DNA of 28,151 nucleotides from NCBI GenBank assembly GCA_003988855.1, contig QYAI01000240.1, forward strand, positions 1 to 28,151, in the 5' to 3' direction. Below, in pieces: positions 19,835 through 28,151 of the stretch. The notes beneath the pieces are model-generated. The model made no database searches. It saw only the letters and a program-made list of their open reading frames with translations, and was not told where the DNA came from. Numbering within the stretch: the first letter of the stretch is position 1; the number at the start of each line of letters is the position of its first letter. The stretch comes from Arachnopeziza araneosa. Its lineage: Eukaryota; Ascomycota; Leotiomycetes; Helotiales; Arachnopezizaceae. A program made the translations under genes and the position numbers.

Positions 19835-20042
19835 TTGTAGCTAGCAAATTAGAGGTTAGAGACACTTTCAAATGAAGCCCTGAAAGTTGAAATGTCTAGA
19901 ATCTTGTAATGAATGGATGGGGAAGCAAGAGTCGAAATTAAAGGGAGCATGAAGCAACATCATATGTAACTTAACATCTTGATTTGTGCGCTTCACGGCG
20001 TTTGCGAGTTGTAAGAATGAGAACCTCTACTGTAAAGCCTTA
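19835..20042. other. Junction between copia relic and PAQR fragment
   Basis: About 200 bp with no recognised coding. No polypurine tract with LTR start and no LTR copy was found. A purine-rich stretch (TTAAAGGGAGC) is at about 19937-19948. Confidence 0.45.
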
Positions 20043-20375
20043 TCACGGAAATTCGGAAGCGCATTCCACGAGATGAATCAAGTGAGCTGGGAAAAGGTGG
20101 GTGGCAAAGGCATAGAACGTCGCTGACATCCCACCTCCAAGTGCGAGGACGCAGATTCCGAGAATGTCTACCCTGCCCGAAAGATGATGTATATTGTAGG
20201 AGTGACTTCTAAGCGCGTGAAATATTGCGCTAAGCCCAAAACATGCTGCAGCTGCGGTGATTGAGACAACGAAGGCGAATGTATCTCCCATGCTGAGGTT
20301 GAGGTTGGTGGATGCGTTGTCGCGAAATGACCTGATTTGCTTTCCCATAGGCCATTCTCTGGACCAACACGACAA
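20043..20375 (-). pseudogene. Fragment of a PAQR / adiponectin-receptor-like (hemolysin III) membrane protein
   Basis: A minus-strand frame contains FAFVVSITAAAACFGLSAIF, then HALRSHS, GRVDILGICVLALGGG and YAFATHLFPAHLIHL. The S-x3-H-x3-HS pattern followed by a D-x2-GI helix is the hallmark of the PAQR family (fungal Izh proteins, adiponectin receptors), seven-helix enzymes with a zinc-binding site. Only about two transmembrane helices of the usual seven are present. No continuation was recognised beyond either end of the fragment. The homologous family acts in zinc and lipid signalling. This copy cannot be functional. Confidence 0.65.
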
Positions 20376-20452
20376 GCTACTAGTTGCGTCTTGCTCAAAA
20401 ATATCCCAAAACTAGACCCAATTATTAAATTTGTTTCAGAGGTGGGTATCAA

Positions 20453-20931
20453 TCAAGGGGTAATTTTCAAGCCACTGTGATGAGAGATGTTCAGCGACGT
20501 GGCTCGAGATTATGGCCCAAAGTCTTTATGCGAGACGAGACTCTGAACAACTTAGTTAGGGAGCATACCAAGTCACCACTGGATTCCATCACTTTTCTGC
20601 TTATCTACGTCACCTGCGATTGAAAGTTGTTGGCCAAAAGCAGTACCAGCTGATCTTTTTCCGCATGTTGATACAGATTATGTTGGATAAAGAATCACAT
20701 ATCTCTCTTGCATCGTGAAATTGATGCTCACGTGAAGGATTACCCGACCGAAAAGCATCACTTTTGGCTGAGTATGATCATGCAGTCAGAACTATTTTGA
20801 GGTATGTGCTATGATTTGTAGTGACTCCCGTCCTCCTATATGAAAGTCTTAAGCGAGATGCTCAGTCGGCTTACATACCCCACCTCAGTCAGTCTCGAAT
20901 TTGACAACCAGCTCCAAGGCACAGCTGCAAA
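20453..20931. other. No gene recognised
   Basis: About 480 bp between the PAQR fragment and the beta-lactamase-like pseudogene. Nothing in either strand is recognised, apart from serving as the former upstream region of the pseudogene. Confidence 0.45.
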
Positions 20932-21730
20932 ATGGGCGAGGTGTTTCCGATCTCTTCTTGAACCGAACTAGTCGAAGCCCTTCAAGAAACCCTTCAATCG
21001 GCCGCAGATGCCGGTGTTCCCGGGTTCTCAGCCGCAAGTAGCATATCTTCCGGCATTTTTGGAATCGGAAGTATCACAAAGGTCTTTACAGCCGTGGTTA
21101 TTTTCTAACTTGTAGATGAAAAGCTACTCAAGCTCTTTGATACGGTATCGAGTCATTTGTCCGAGGAAATCTTTCACGATATTGGACAGCCAAAGACGCG
21201 ACCATCGAAACCCTGCTTAGCCATTGCTCGGGAATGGAGAGCTGGCAAGATGACCCGAAATGCGTGGCAGAAAGCAGAGGGAGGGATTGCGATCCGGACA
21301 GGATCTGGGGGAGATTGGATACTCTGCATTACATTCGTCGGCCGTCACCTCTCTCACCGGATACATATTGTACGCTAATTCTAATTACACTCTACTAGCA
21401 TTAATAGTCGAGAAAATCACGCCTCACACCGCAGAGAGTGAGATTAGACAAAGAATTCTCCGGCCTCTCGATTTGGAAGGTACTTGTTTGGAAGGATTTG
21501 AGGAGGCCGGCTTGGAGAGGAGCGAAAGAATTCCACATCGCTACCACTGGGCAACCAGGAGAATTCAAATAAGCAAAATGCATGAGGGTATTTCTGACTC
21601 GTCATTTAATGCGTTCTGAGAAGTACCCACGGTCTTCCTCGGCGTGCAGTACACAGACCTTCTCTTCAACAAATGAGCTGGTGCAGTTTGCGGCGAAGCG
21701 CACGTTGGCGCCAATTCCACGGTTCGATTG
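20932..21730 (+). pseudogene. Serine beta-lactamase-like / transpeptidase-type hydrolase pseudogene
   Basis: The ATG at 20932 opens MGEVFPISS, followed by an in-frame TGA. Family sequence resumes with VEALQETLQSAADAGVPGFSAA. A stretch of roughly 25-30 residues normally found next is missing. FGIGSITK, with the catalytic S-x2-K motif at 21070-21081, follows. A TAA then replaces a Gln expected before LVDEKLLKL. At about 21190 the frame shifts into ATIETLLSHCSGMESW, and at about 21370 it shifts again into YANSNYTLLALIVEKITPHT with the Y-x-N motif (21371-21379). Similarity continues to about 21600 and weakly to 21730. Fungal members of this family are secreted or cytosolic hydrolases of uncertain substrate. 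Several independent lesions rule out a working product. Confidence 0.8.
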
Positions 21731-22162
21731 GCGAGCTCTTCAATGCAAGTCCCTCGTTTTAATCGTGGTACACGTGAGATTTTGACGTGGCGCCAACAGT
21801 TTCCAAGTCGGGGTGGGCTGTGCCCTGTGGTACCAGATCAGCCGCAGTCAGGGACCTTAGTGCTGATCTCTGTTCTCTAATTTGCTAAACGATGCGAGTC
21901 TGTCAGATTTCAGCCTTTAGAATCCCCATTATTACACAAAACTTACCTAATTCGTATCCATCCTTCGGATTCATTTCTTTGTCGGGTGTCCATCCGAATC
22001 TTGATGTAAAATGCCACCGGGGGTCACTCAGCCTTATGCCAATTGGCCCTGAGCAGGGACGATGCTAATTTCAACCGTCGGTGATATATAATCGATGATC
22101 TTTCTCCAGGTGATCCTCGTCGTCATTTCTTTGCTCTTCAGGACTCCTTTCCTGTAGCTGCC
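21731..22162. promoter_or_regulatory. Upstream region of the second multicopper oxidase
   Basis: A TATA-like TATATAA at 22085-22091 lies about 72 bp before the start codon. GGCGCCAA occurs twice nearby (21707-21714 and 21789-21796), the first within the palindrome TTGGCGCCAA. No other gene is seen. Confidence 0.45.
22085..22091 (+). promoter_or_regulatory. TATA-like box of the multicopper oxidase gene
   Basis: TATATAA lies 72 bp upstream of the start codon. Confidence 0.45.
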
Positions 22163-24418
22163 ATGAGACTCTCGTTACTTTCTTTTGGTCTTTTGGCCTC
22201 GAATTTCTCATCTCTCGTGCTTGGTTCAGCAAACTACTCAGATGTCGTTTTCCCACTTACACTGACATGGGAGAAGGGTGCACCAGATGGCTTTGAGAGG
22301 GATATGATTTTCATGAATGGTCAATTTCCAGGGCCAACCCTGAACCTCACAGAAGGATCTAGTGTTGAGGTATGTCAAATAAGCTCTACCATCAACTCAG
22401 TGCTCACAGTTACAGTTCATTGTGGACAACCAACTACCTTTCGACACCACAATACACTTCCATGGTATACAGTATGTTGCAATTCTAATTTTTCCAAGTA
22501 TCCACTAACAGATTGAAGACAGCAAAATACTCCATACTCTGGTATGAAACTCGTCGTCGCAGGGAAAGATTAATAACTAATCACCTTCTAGATGGTGTTC
22601 CTGGCCTTTCTCAGAGACCCATCCCGTCAGGAAGCAAGTTCACATACAGATGGACGGCAACATCGTACGGAACATATTGGTATCATGGCCATCGGCAAGG
22701 ACAAATCGAGGATGGGTTATTTGGTGCAATCAATATCCAGTTTGTTCCACCAATCAAGCTACGTGAGTGCTTAGCTGACCACCATAGACCTAAAGATGGT
22801 ACTCCGGCACCATTTAGTGCCATCTCAAGCGATGCAAAAGACCTCGCTCAAATCCAAACTGCCGTGGCGAATCCAGAGATAGTTTTGTTGTCAGATTGGA
22901 GTCACTTCACAAGCGAGGAGCTTCGAACCGTCAGTCTCGCTGCCAACATCGATCCACTGTAAGAGAACATATTCAGCCTTTTAAAAATTCAACTCACACA
23001 CGCCATTTAGATGCGGAGATACCATCCTCATCAACGGCAAAGGAAGAGTCGATTGTCCCGGGGTTCCATTCTTCATGTCGCTTGTTCCACCGCCAGTTCT
23101 TCCTCTGCTCATGGGGATGAACTTGACCGATAAAGGTTGTATTCCAGCCACGGATCTCATTGCACAGACGTTTCAACCTCATGACTTCAGTGCCATTCCC
23201 GCTGGCCTTTTCTCGGGCTGCGAAGCTACGAACAGTCCTCTGTCGAACATCAGAGTCGATAAGCAACTTGGTTGGGCGAGCTTGAATTTCATCAGCACTG
23301 CAAGTCTCCAGGAGATGGTTTGTAAGTTGAGTCCGATTCGTCGCTCAATTCAGACTCTCATTAGATATAGTATCGATCGATAATCACCCCATGTGGGTTT
23401 ACGCCGTGGATGGTCACTACATTGAGCCCGTGCAGGTAGACGTAAGCTGATTCAGATCCGGCATCTTCCAAAACTAAACAGCTCTAGGCCATCACATTCT
23501 CTCACGGAAGCCGTCACGCAGTCCTGATCCAACTCGATCAGCCAGGCCGAGAATATAGCATCCGAGTCGCCGGAAGCGGACTCAACCAGAAAGTCTTCGC
23601 AACCGCCACGCTTGAATACGCCGGAGGGCGCAAGCACAACATCCCCAACCCATCGATCAGCTACGACGGTGGAAACACCACGGCCAACGTCACCTTCTTT
23701 GACGACACGGCCATCATCCCCTTCCCGCCCGCCAAGCCCGCCCAGGTCGCTGATCAGACGTACAAACTCCTCCTGAACCGCACGGGGCCTGCATGGCAAT
23801 GGTCGCTGGACAACAACTCCCCTTACAACCTCTCGCTTGAAGACATTGAGCCGTTGCTGTTCAACCCGACCGGGCTGGCTAACACGGGCTTGACCATCAC
23901 GACGAAGAATAACACGTGGGTGGATCTGATCTTCGTCGCTACCATCAGTGCTGGGCCGCAGCCTCCTCACCCGATCCACAAGCACTCGAATAAGGCACAT
24001 ATCATCGTAAGTTGAGCGTGGAAAGGCGTCGAGGCAATCTCTAACGCAACGGTAGGGCTCTGGACAAGGCGAGTTTAACTATACCGATGTAGCGGAAGCG
24101 TTGAAATACATCCCGGAGAACTTCAACCTCGAGAATCCGCCATATAGAGACGGCTTCTACACCCTTCCCGCAACAACATCTTCGACCTGGTTGGCGATCC
24201 GATATCAAGTGGTGAATCCTGGAGTGAGTATCTTCCATGTCACAATGCCGATCATGAGTGAACACATGCTGACTTTCTTTCCATAGGCATTCTTGCTGCA
24301 TTGCCATATCAACCCGCATCTGACCGGCGGTATGGCCATCGCCATCTTGGACGGCATCGATGTGTGGCCCACGGTGCCTGCCGCGTACAGTCCTGGCGGC
24401 AACGGGAGTAAGAAGTAG
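22163..24418 (+). CDS. Abr1/ascorbate-oxidase-like multicopper oxidase
   Basis: Nine exons encode 619 residues: 22163-22369, 22416-22471, 22519-22541 (23 nt), 22592-22958, 23011-23321, 23365-23441, 23488-24006, 24056-24223 and 24287-24418. A signal peptide covers about 20 residues. Copper ligands are HFHG at 83-86, YWYHGH at 124-129, HPIHKH at 508-513 and HCHINPH at 581-587. The type-1 axial position (Cys582 plus ten) is Met592. YHGH and HPIHKHSNKAH resemble the group containing Aspergillus Abr1 (conidial pigment oxidase) and fungal ascorbate-oxidase-like enzymes, not typical laccases. The third exon needs acceptor GAAG ending at 22518, because the AG nearer the CTAAC branch site breaks the frame. 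Followed in the same direction by the methyltransferase gene. The substrate is unknown; a role in pigment formation is possible. Confidence 0.88.
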
Positions 24419-24856
24419 ACGGGTAGGGTTAATGTATATTGTCTAATAAACGCTGTCATGAGGAGTAATGTGTCTTGAAGTCTTTTCGCCCAGCTGGGGG
24501 CGCGAATATAAAATTATTTGAACATATTTGTCGATGGCCGCCCGAGAAGAGGTGTCATGTCGTGGATTTTGCAAGGGTGGATGACATCAATCTTGCCGTA
24601 CCTCACTGAGAAGAGCTACGGATATAGGTAGTGAACCTCCCGCATGATCTCGAGAAGGGAGTAAGCGACCTATATGGTATTGATCATGGCTCCGATACCG
24701 GATGGCCATACGCATCTATTCCACTTATAATAGGGCTCTTTGTAACACTTTACTTTCCATCACAACATCTCATTAATCCACAAAAGTATTCATAACACGT
24801 CAATTCTGATTTTCCTTCTCATCAAGTTAATCACTACAGCTTCTCCTCTGTTCACC
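24419..24856. promoter_or_regulatory. Intergenic region and methyltransferase promoter
   Basis: 438 bp hold the multicopper oxidase 3' flank and the methyltransferase upstream region. A TATA-like TATAATA is at 24726-24732, about 125 bp before the ATG. The pyrimidine-rich stretch before the start resembles a fungal transcript leader. GC content changes sharply at the start codon. Confidence 0.5.
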
Positions 24857-25684
24857 ATGGACCGCAAATCCGAGGCCGCAACCTACACCCACGGCCACCA
24901 CCCCTCAGTCCTGCGCTCGCACGCCTGGCGCACCGCCCTCAACTCGGCCGCGTACCTCCTCCCGCACCTCCAGCCGCACATGACCATCCTGGACATCGGC
25001 TGCGGCCCGGGGACCATCACCGTCGACCTCGCGCAGCACGTGCCCTCGGGGCACATCACGGGACTGGAGCGCGTCGGCGCCGTGCTGGCATCCGCACGCG
25101 CGCTCGCGGCAGAAAAAGGCGTGACCAACATCGACTTTGTCACGGGCGACGCCAACGCGCTGGAGTATGCCACGGGCTCGTTCGACGTCGTGGTGTGCCA
25201 CCAGGTGCTGCAGCACGTGCAGGACCCCGTCGGCGTGCTGCGGGAGATGCGGCGCGTGGCCAAGATCGGCGGCGTCGTGGCGGCGAGGGAATCCGATTAT
25301 GAGTCGTTCGTCTGGTATCCGCCCGCGCCGGGACTAGATCAGTGGCTCGCGCTGTATGTGCAGGTCGCGCGGTCGAATGGCGGCGAGCCGAATGCGGGCC
25401 GGATGGTGCATGCGTGGGCGAGGAAGGCTGGGTTCCGGGCTGGAGAGATCAAGAGCAGTTCCAGTACGTGGTGCTATAGCACCAGGGAGGAGACGGCGTG
25501 GTGGGCTGGGTTGTGGGCTGAGAGGGTCGTGGCGTCCTCGATTGCGAAGACGGCTGTCGATGGTGGATATGCGACTACTGCTGACCTCGAGAGGATTGCA
25601 GAGGCCTGGCGGAACTGGGGAGAGGAAGAAGATGCCTGGCTCTCGGTATTGCATGGAGAGGTTATATGTCGTAAAGAAGAGTGA
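24857..25684 (+). CDS. Class I SAM-dependent methyltransferase
   Basis: This single-exon gene encodes 275 residues. SAM-binding motif I is LDIGCGPGT at 45-53. The acidic residue ending strand 2 is Glu71 in ITGLERVG. VTGDANAL at 95-102 is the next motif, and FDVVVCHQVLQHVQDP at 109-124 is motif IV/V. After the Rossmann core, Trp-rich helices form a C-terminal cap. It resembles the small-molecule methyltransferases (methyltransferase domains 11/25, UbiE-like) common in fungal secondary metabolism, but the substrate cannot be named. Its first 450 bp are strikingly GC-rich (44 G or C in the 60 bases from 24901), with third codon positions nearly all G or C, unlike the surrounding genes. It ends 105 bp from the convergent P450 gene. 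Confidence 0.88.
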   Translation: MDRKSEAATYTHGHHPSVLRSHAWRTALNSAAYLLPHLQPHMTILDIGCGPGTITVDLAQHVPSGHITGLERVGAVLASARALAAEKGVTNIDFVTGDANALEYATGSFDVVVCHQVLQHVQDPVGVLREMRRVAKIGGVVAARESDYESFVWYPPAPGLDQWLALYVQVARSNGGEPNAGRMVHAWARKAGFRAGEIKSSSSTWCYSTREETAWWAGLWAERVVASSIAKTAVDGGYATTADLERIAEAWRNWGEEEDAWLSVLHGEVICRKEE

Positions 25685-25789
25685 ATGTTCGGCTCACAGC
25701 TGTACAGGAGCTGTATAAAGTTAAAAAAATCTCTCATTCTATTTCTGATGCTACAAGTTTGATAAAACTCCAAGGCCACATCTAATACA

Positions 25790-27485
25790 TTAGCAAGTAA
25801 ATTTCCAAACGACATCTTCCCATCCCTGCCTCCTGGTAATTTTAGCACCTAACTTCAAGCCCTCTCCCGTAGGTTTCGTGACTCCTTCTCCCAGCTTCGG
25901 CCGTCGCATGACAGGCACCTTCAATTGATTCCCATCCTTGCCCTTGACCTCAAAACCCAAACTCAGCACAGCAATCATACCCAAAATCTCAGCAAAGGCA
26001 AAATTCCTTCCGGGACATAGGTGTTTTCCTCCGCCGAAAGGGAAGTAGCTCTTCTTGTGCTCTCTATCCTCTTCCTTCTCCTTTTCACTCTTCAGCCCCC
26101 TCTCTTCCGGTTTCATAAATCGGGTTGCATCAAAATCTCGTGCTGTAGGCCCCCAGACGGGCTCTGCGAGATGCAAAACACCAGCTGGCATTTGAACGTC
26201 ACACCCAGCACGGAGAAGGTACGAAAACTCGCCGTCTGTGATAACCGTGTCCGCTATTACCCGCCGGGTTCCGATTTGTGCATTTGCTAGCCGGATTGTT
26301 TCGCAGTAGCTGGAGATGAGGACGGGGCAGTGGGAATCAAACTTGGTGATATCTATACAAGCCTCTTTCTTTCCTGTCCCATTCTCCTTAATGGTGACTA
26401 TACTAGATAGTTCTGCTCTGATTATCGCAGTAAGATCTGCGTCAGAAGCAACAAAGCATAGATTCCAGAACAAAGTTGGGATAGCGTTTGATGTTGCGAC
26501 GTGAAGGAGTGTTAATTCGAAACGTCCAATGTCGGTGTTGGTCATACCGTATTTGCGATAGGCTGCTGCTCGAGATTTGGTCATCATCGAGACGTCTTGT
26601 TCCAGATCGTACTCTGACGTGTAGTATTTGATGAGCGCAGATTGGAGGGCGGCGCGGCCACGGTATGCAGCAGGTGCTATATAAGAGGGAGCAACATTGA
26701 GAATGAGTTTCATGATATCAGCTTCGAAATTCCTTGAAAACTACGTTAGCACAGTCTCTAGATTATCAGAAAGGGGCATACCATAATGCATCAACCAAAC
26801 TTGGATCCTCAATCATAGGATTATGAGAGCCAAGTAATGCAGTGCAAGTCGCCATGGTAAGCGTCTCTCTGAGCCAGAGATACAGACTCTCTAGCTCAAG
26901 AGTCTCTCCGGTTTCGTTGATCGTGACTCCTACATAGTTCAAAGCATTTGCATTCATCCTGTGAAGGTGCTCACCCGTCATTGCAGCATGAATCTCTTTG
27001 AGGATGTGGGTCATGAAGCTTGGTTTTCCGTCCTTTCCTTCGGTAAGAAAAGGTTTCATTCCTTCATCAGACACTCCAAGCATCCTCTGTGCGAAGTCAA
27101 CTATAAAAGGTGCAAACGAGAGATTCTTGGAACGGAAAGCACTTTGCACTAGCGCAGGCGAAGTAATGAGATAGGTTTTGGCGTTGAGCAGAGGAAGGGT
27201 GGCTATCCCTTTTGGCAATGGATTGTTGGCGCTGTTGGAAGGATTAGGCTTAATAGCTAGAGCTCAAGAGAAATACCTGAGTGTGTCGAAATAAGCTATC
27301 TGCTCTGTTAAGAGGCCGATAATGTGACCGATAAATGGCACTTTGGGCTTGAGAATAGGGGGCTCTTTGGGATCTAGGCGTAGTGATAGGCGTTGCCAAC
27401 AGATGAGAATCACAGCAACAACAGTAAGAATTATGGAGGGCACGTAGGCCCCCACCAGATGTGTGACTGTTGCAGAGATAGGCAT
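25790..27485 (-). CDS. Cytochrome P450, CYP7/CYP8-like fungal family
   Basis: Three exons, 27485-27277, 27231-26782 and 26732-25790, encode 533 residues. The introns are 45 and 49 nt. The start at 27485 places an N-terminal membrane anchor (VPSIILTVVAVILICW, about residues 14-30) at the front. The frame is open further upstream but without anchor-like sequence. The K-helix ETIR is at 364-367. The heme loop FPFGGGKHLCPG has Cys459 as ligand. The I-helix region reads HVATSNAIPTLFW (about 297-309) and lacks the usual acid/alcohol pair, a feature of CYP7, CYP8 and related fungal P450s. Family members include sterol hydroxylases and non-monooxygenase isomerases; the substrate here is unknown. Convergent with the methyltransferase gene. 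Endoplasmic reticulum location is inferred. Confidence 0.9.
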
Positions 27486-27711
27486 TATCTGTGGGTGAGA
27501 TGCGCAATGTGAGGAATTGTGGAGGTCCAAAGATGGCTGAACTCCCTTGTCAATTGATATCTCAGCCTGAGAATCCAGGCGCGGATACTGATGCGGCCCA
27601 GGGAGTGCGGGAAGATCAGTAAGATATACCCAAATAAATAATAGAAAAGATTTGACCGAACAAGACGCAGGTACTAGATAGGGAGATTCATATATTAGGA
27701 GGTTAAAATAC
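27486..27711. promoter_or_regulatory. Upstream region of the P450 gene
   Basis: This 226-bp region upstream of the P450 start codon should contain its promoter. An in-frame ATG at 27713 exists, but the extension it would add is polar and does not look like part of a P450. Confidence 0.4.
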
Positions 27712-27939
27712 ATGTATCGAATGATGTATCAAGCAATGTGGGATGTGGTCATGGCTCCCAATAAGGAAAGGATGCTGACAGCTCTCGGAAGGCTTGGGGT
27801 CCGAGATGCTAAAACGACGGAGCCTGAGGATTCATTTAGGCAGATATTATTGCAGCCAGGGGCAGCATCACTGGATCAAGCGCTATTCAACATACGCTGT
27901 ATCAGCGAGGCGGTCAAAACTCGTCTTCGCCAAGCGTAA
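27712..27939 (+). CDS. Unrecognised small open reading frame
   Basis: A 75-codon frame, Met-rich at the start and then a mixed polar sequence ending TRLRQA. No family is recognised. It may be an exon or a remnant of a larger gene, or a chance open frame, since its 5' end overlaps the region upstream of the P450. Confidence 0.25.
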   Translation: MYRMMYQAMWDVVMAPNKERMLTALGRLGVRDAKTTEPEDSFRQILLQPGAASLDQALFNIRCISEAVKTRLRQA

Positions 27940-27967
27940 AGTCAAGGCTTAAATACGGGCTTGCAGT

Positions 27968-28061
27968 TGACGCGGTGTAGAAAAAAGTTGATCCAGTGTA
28001 CAACCTGAGGCAGAATTGCCTTATTTGTATAAGCGCAATAAATTTTCTGTATACCGCGTCA
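27968..28061. mobile_element. Possible 94-bp element with inverted termini (MITE-like)
   Basis: TGACGCGGT at 27968-27976 and ACCGCGTCA at 28053-28061 are perfect inverted termini. With a short gap the similarity extends inward (TGACGCGGTGTAGAAAA against TGACGCGGTATACAGAAAA). The inside has no coding capacity. No clear target-site duplication is visible. Confidence 0.45.
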
Positions 28062-28080
28062 GCTTTAGGCTGAACTTAGC

Positions 28081-28101
28081 GCGCTACTAGTGCGCTACTA
28101 G
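28081..28101. repeat. Direct repeat GCGCTACTAG x2
   Basis: GCGCTACTAG occurs at 28081-28090 and 28092-28101. The second copy begins a hairpin GCTAC, TAGC, GTAGC. The window ends soon after, so a longer array cannot be excluded. Confidence 0.6.
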
Positions 28102-28151
28102 CGTAGCTTAAGCGTGACTTATGCGCTGCATATGCTAAGATTTTATTTCTT

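Noticed and set aside
21718..21735. Second B-box-like sequence GGTTCGATT
   Set aside because: No matching stem and no upstream D-arm sequence; it lies in the tail of the beta-lactamase-like pseudogene.
23452..24000. Minus-strand open frame of 182 codons across the oxidase
   Set aside because: It is antisense to exon 7, which encodes conserved oxidase sequence; GC-rich codons leave the opposite strand open by chance.
24041..24052. CTAACGCAACGG inside an oxidase intron resembles the array core
   Set aside because: It is a 10-base match containing the CTAAC branch site of a normal intron; coincidence is the simpler reading.
25334..25848. Several overlapping open frames on both strands of the methyltransferase
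   Set aside because: High GC makes stops rare; only the plus-strand frame from 24857 carries methyltransferase motifs.

Overview
The window is a piece of nuclear genome from a filamentous ascomycete (Pezizomycotina; a leotiomycete would fit, but this cannot be settled by reading). The reasons are the short introns (43-133 nt, mostly 43-59) with GTA/GTG donors and CTAAC-type branch points, the fungal gene families, ascomycete laccase signatures, and decayed repeats with many C:G-to-T:A lesions. All gene models below were spliced by hand.

Region 1 (about 1.4-8.2 kb) is conserved housekeeping sequence. It holds the copper chaperone ATX1 (minus), a TCF25/Rqc1 ribosome-quality-control protein (minus), a mitochondrial Ptc5-type PP2C phosphatase (plus, divergent from Rqc1), and a NorA/aryl-alcohol-dehydrogenase-like aldo-keto reductase (minus). 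Before it lies one unrecognised open frame (60-512) next to four CCATGG palindromes. Region 2 (8.2-10.6 kb) has no recognisable gene, only a microsatellite, a 10-bp-arm hairpin and a cluster of CGGAA motifs.

Region 3 (10.6-14.2 kb) carries an intact secreted laccase of seven exons, convergent with a broken proline iminopeptidase. Region 4 (14.2-22.1 kb) is an accessory graveyard. It contains a tannase/feruloyl-esterase fragment, a modular array of eight copies of a 17-bp core with an embedded 15-bp x4 tandem, one intact RING-H2 gene, a truncated Ty1/copia element, a PAQR/adiponectin-receptor-like fragment and a frameshifted serine beta-lactamase-like pseudogene. The copia relic has one complete 448-bp LTR, a primer-binding site matching the initiator tRNA-Met anticodon arm, gag, and then directly an RNase H fragment.

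Region 5 (22.1-27.5 kb) is a compact trio: a nine-exon Abr1/ascorbate-oxidase-like multicopper oxidase, a class I SAM methyltransferase with very high GC, and a cytochrome P450 without the usual I-helix acid/alcohol pair. No backbone synthase (PKS, NRPS or terpene synthase) is present, so a biosynthetic role for the trio is only inferred. The last 0.6 kb has one unrecognised open frame and a roughly 94-bp element with inverted termini.

The two multicopper oxidases differ at the type-1 copper axial position (Leu in the laccase, Met in the second enzyme). ATX1 supplies the secretory pathway with the copper both need, but it lies too far from them for the linkage to mean much. The most distinctive observations are the copia relic whose primer-binding site contains an ATG in frame with gag, and the 17-bp-core repeat array.
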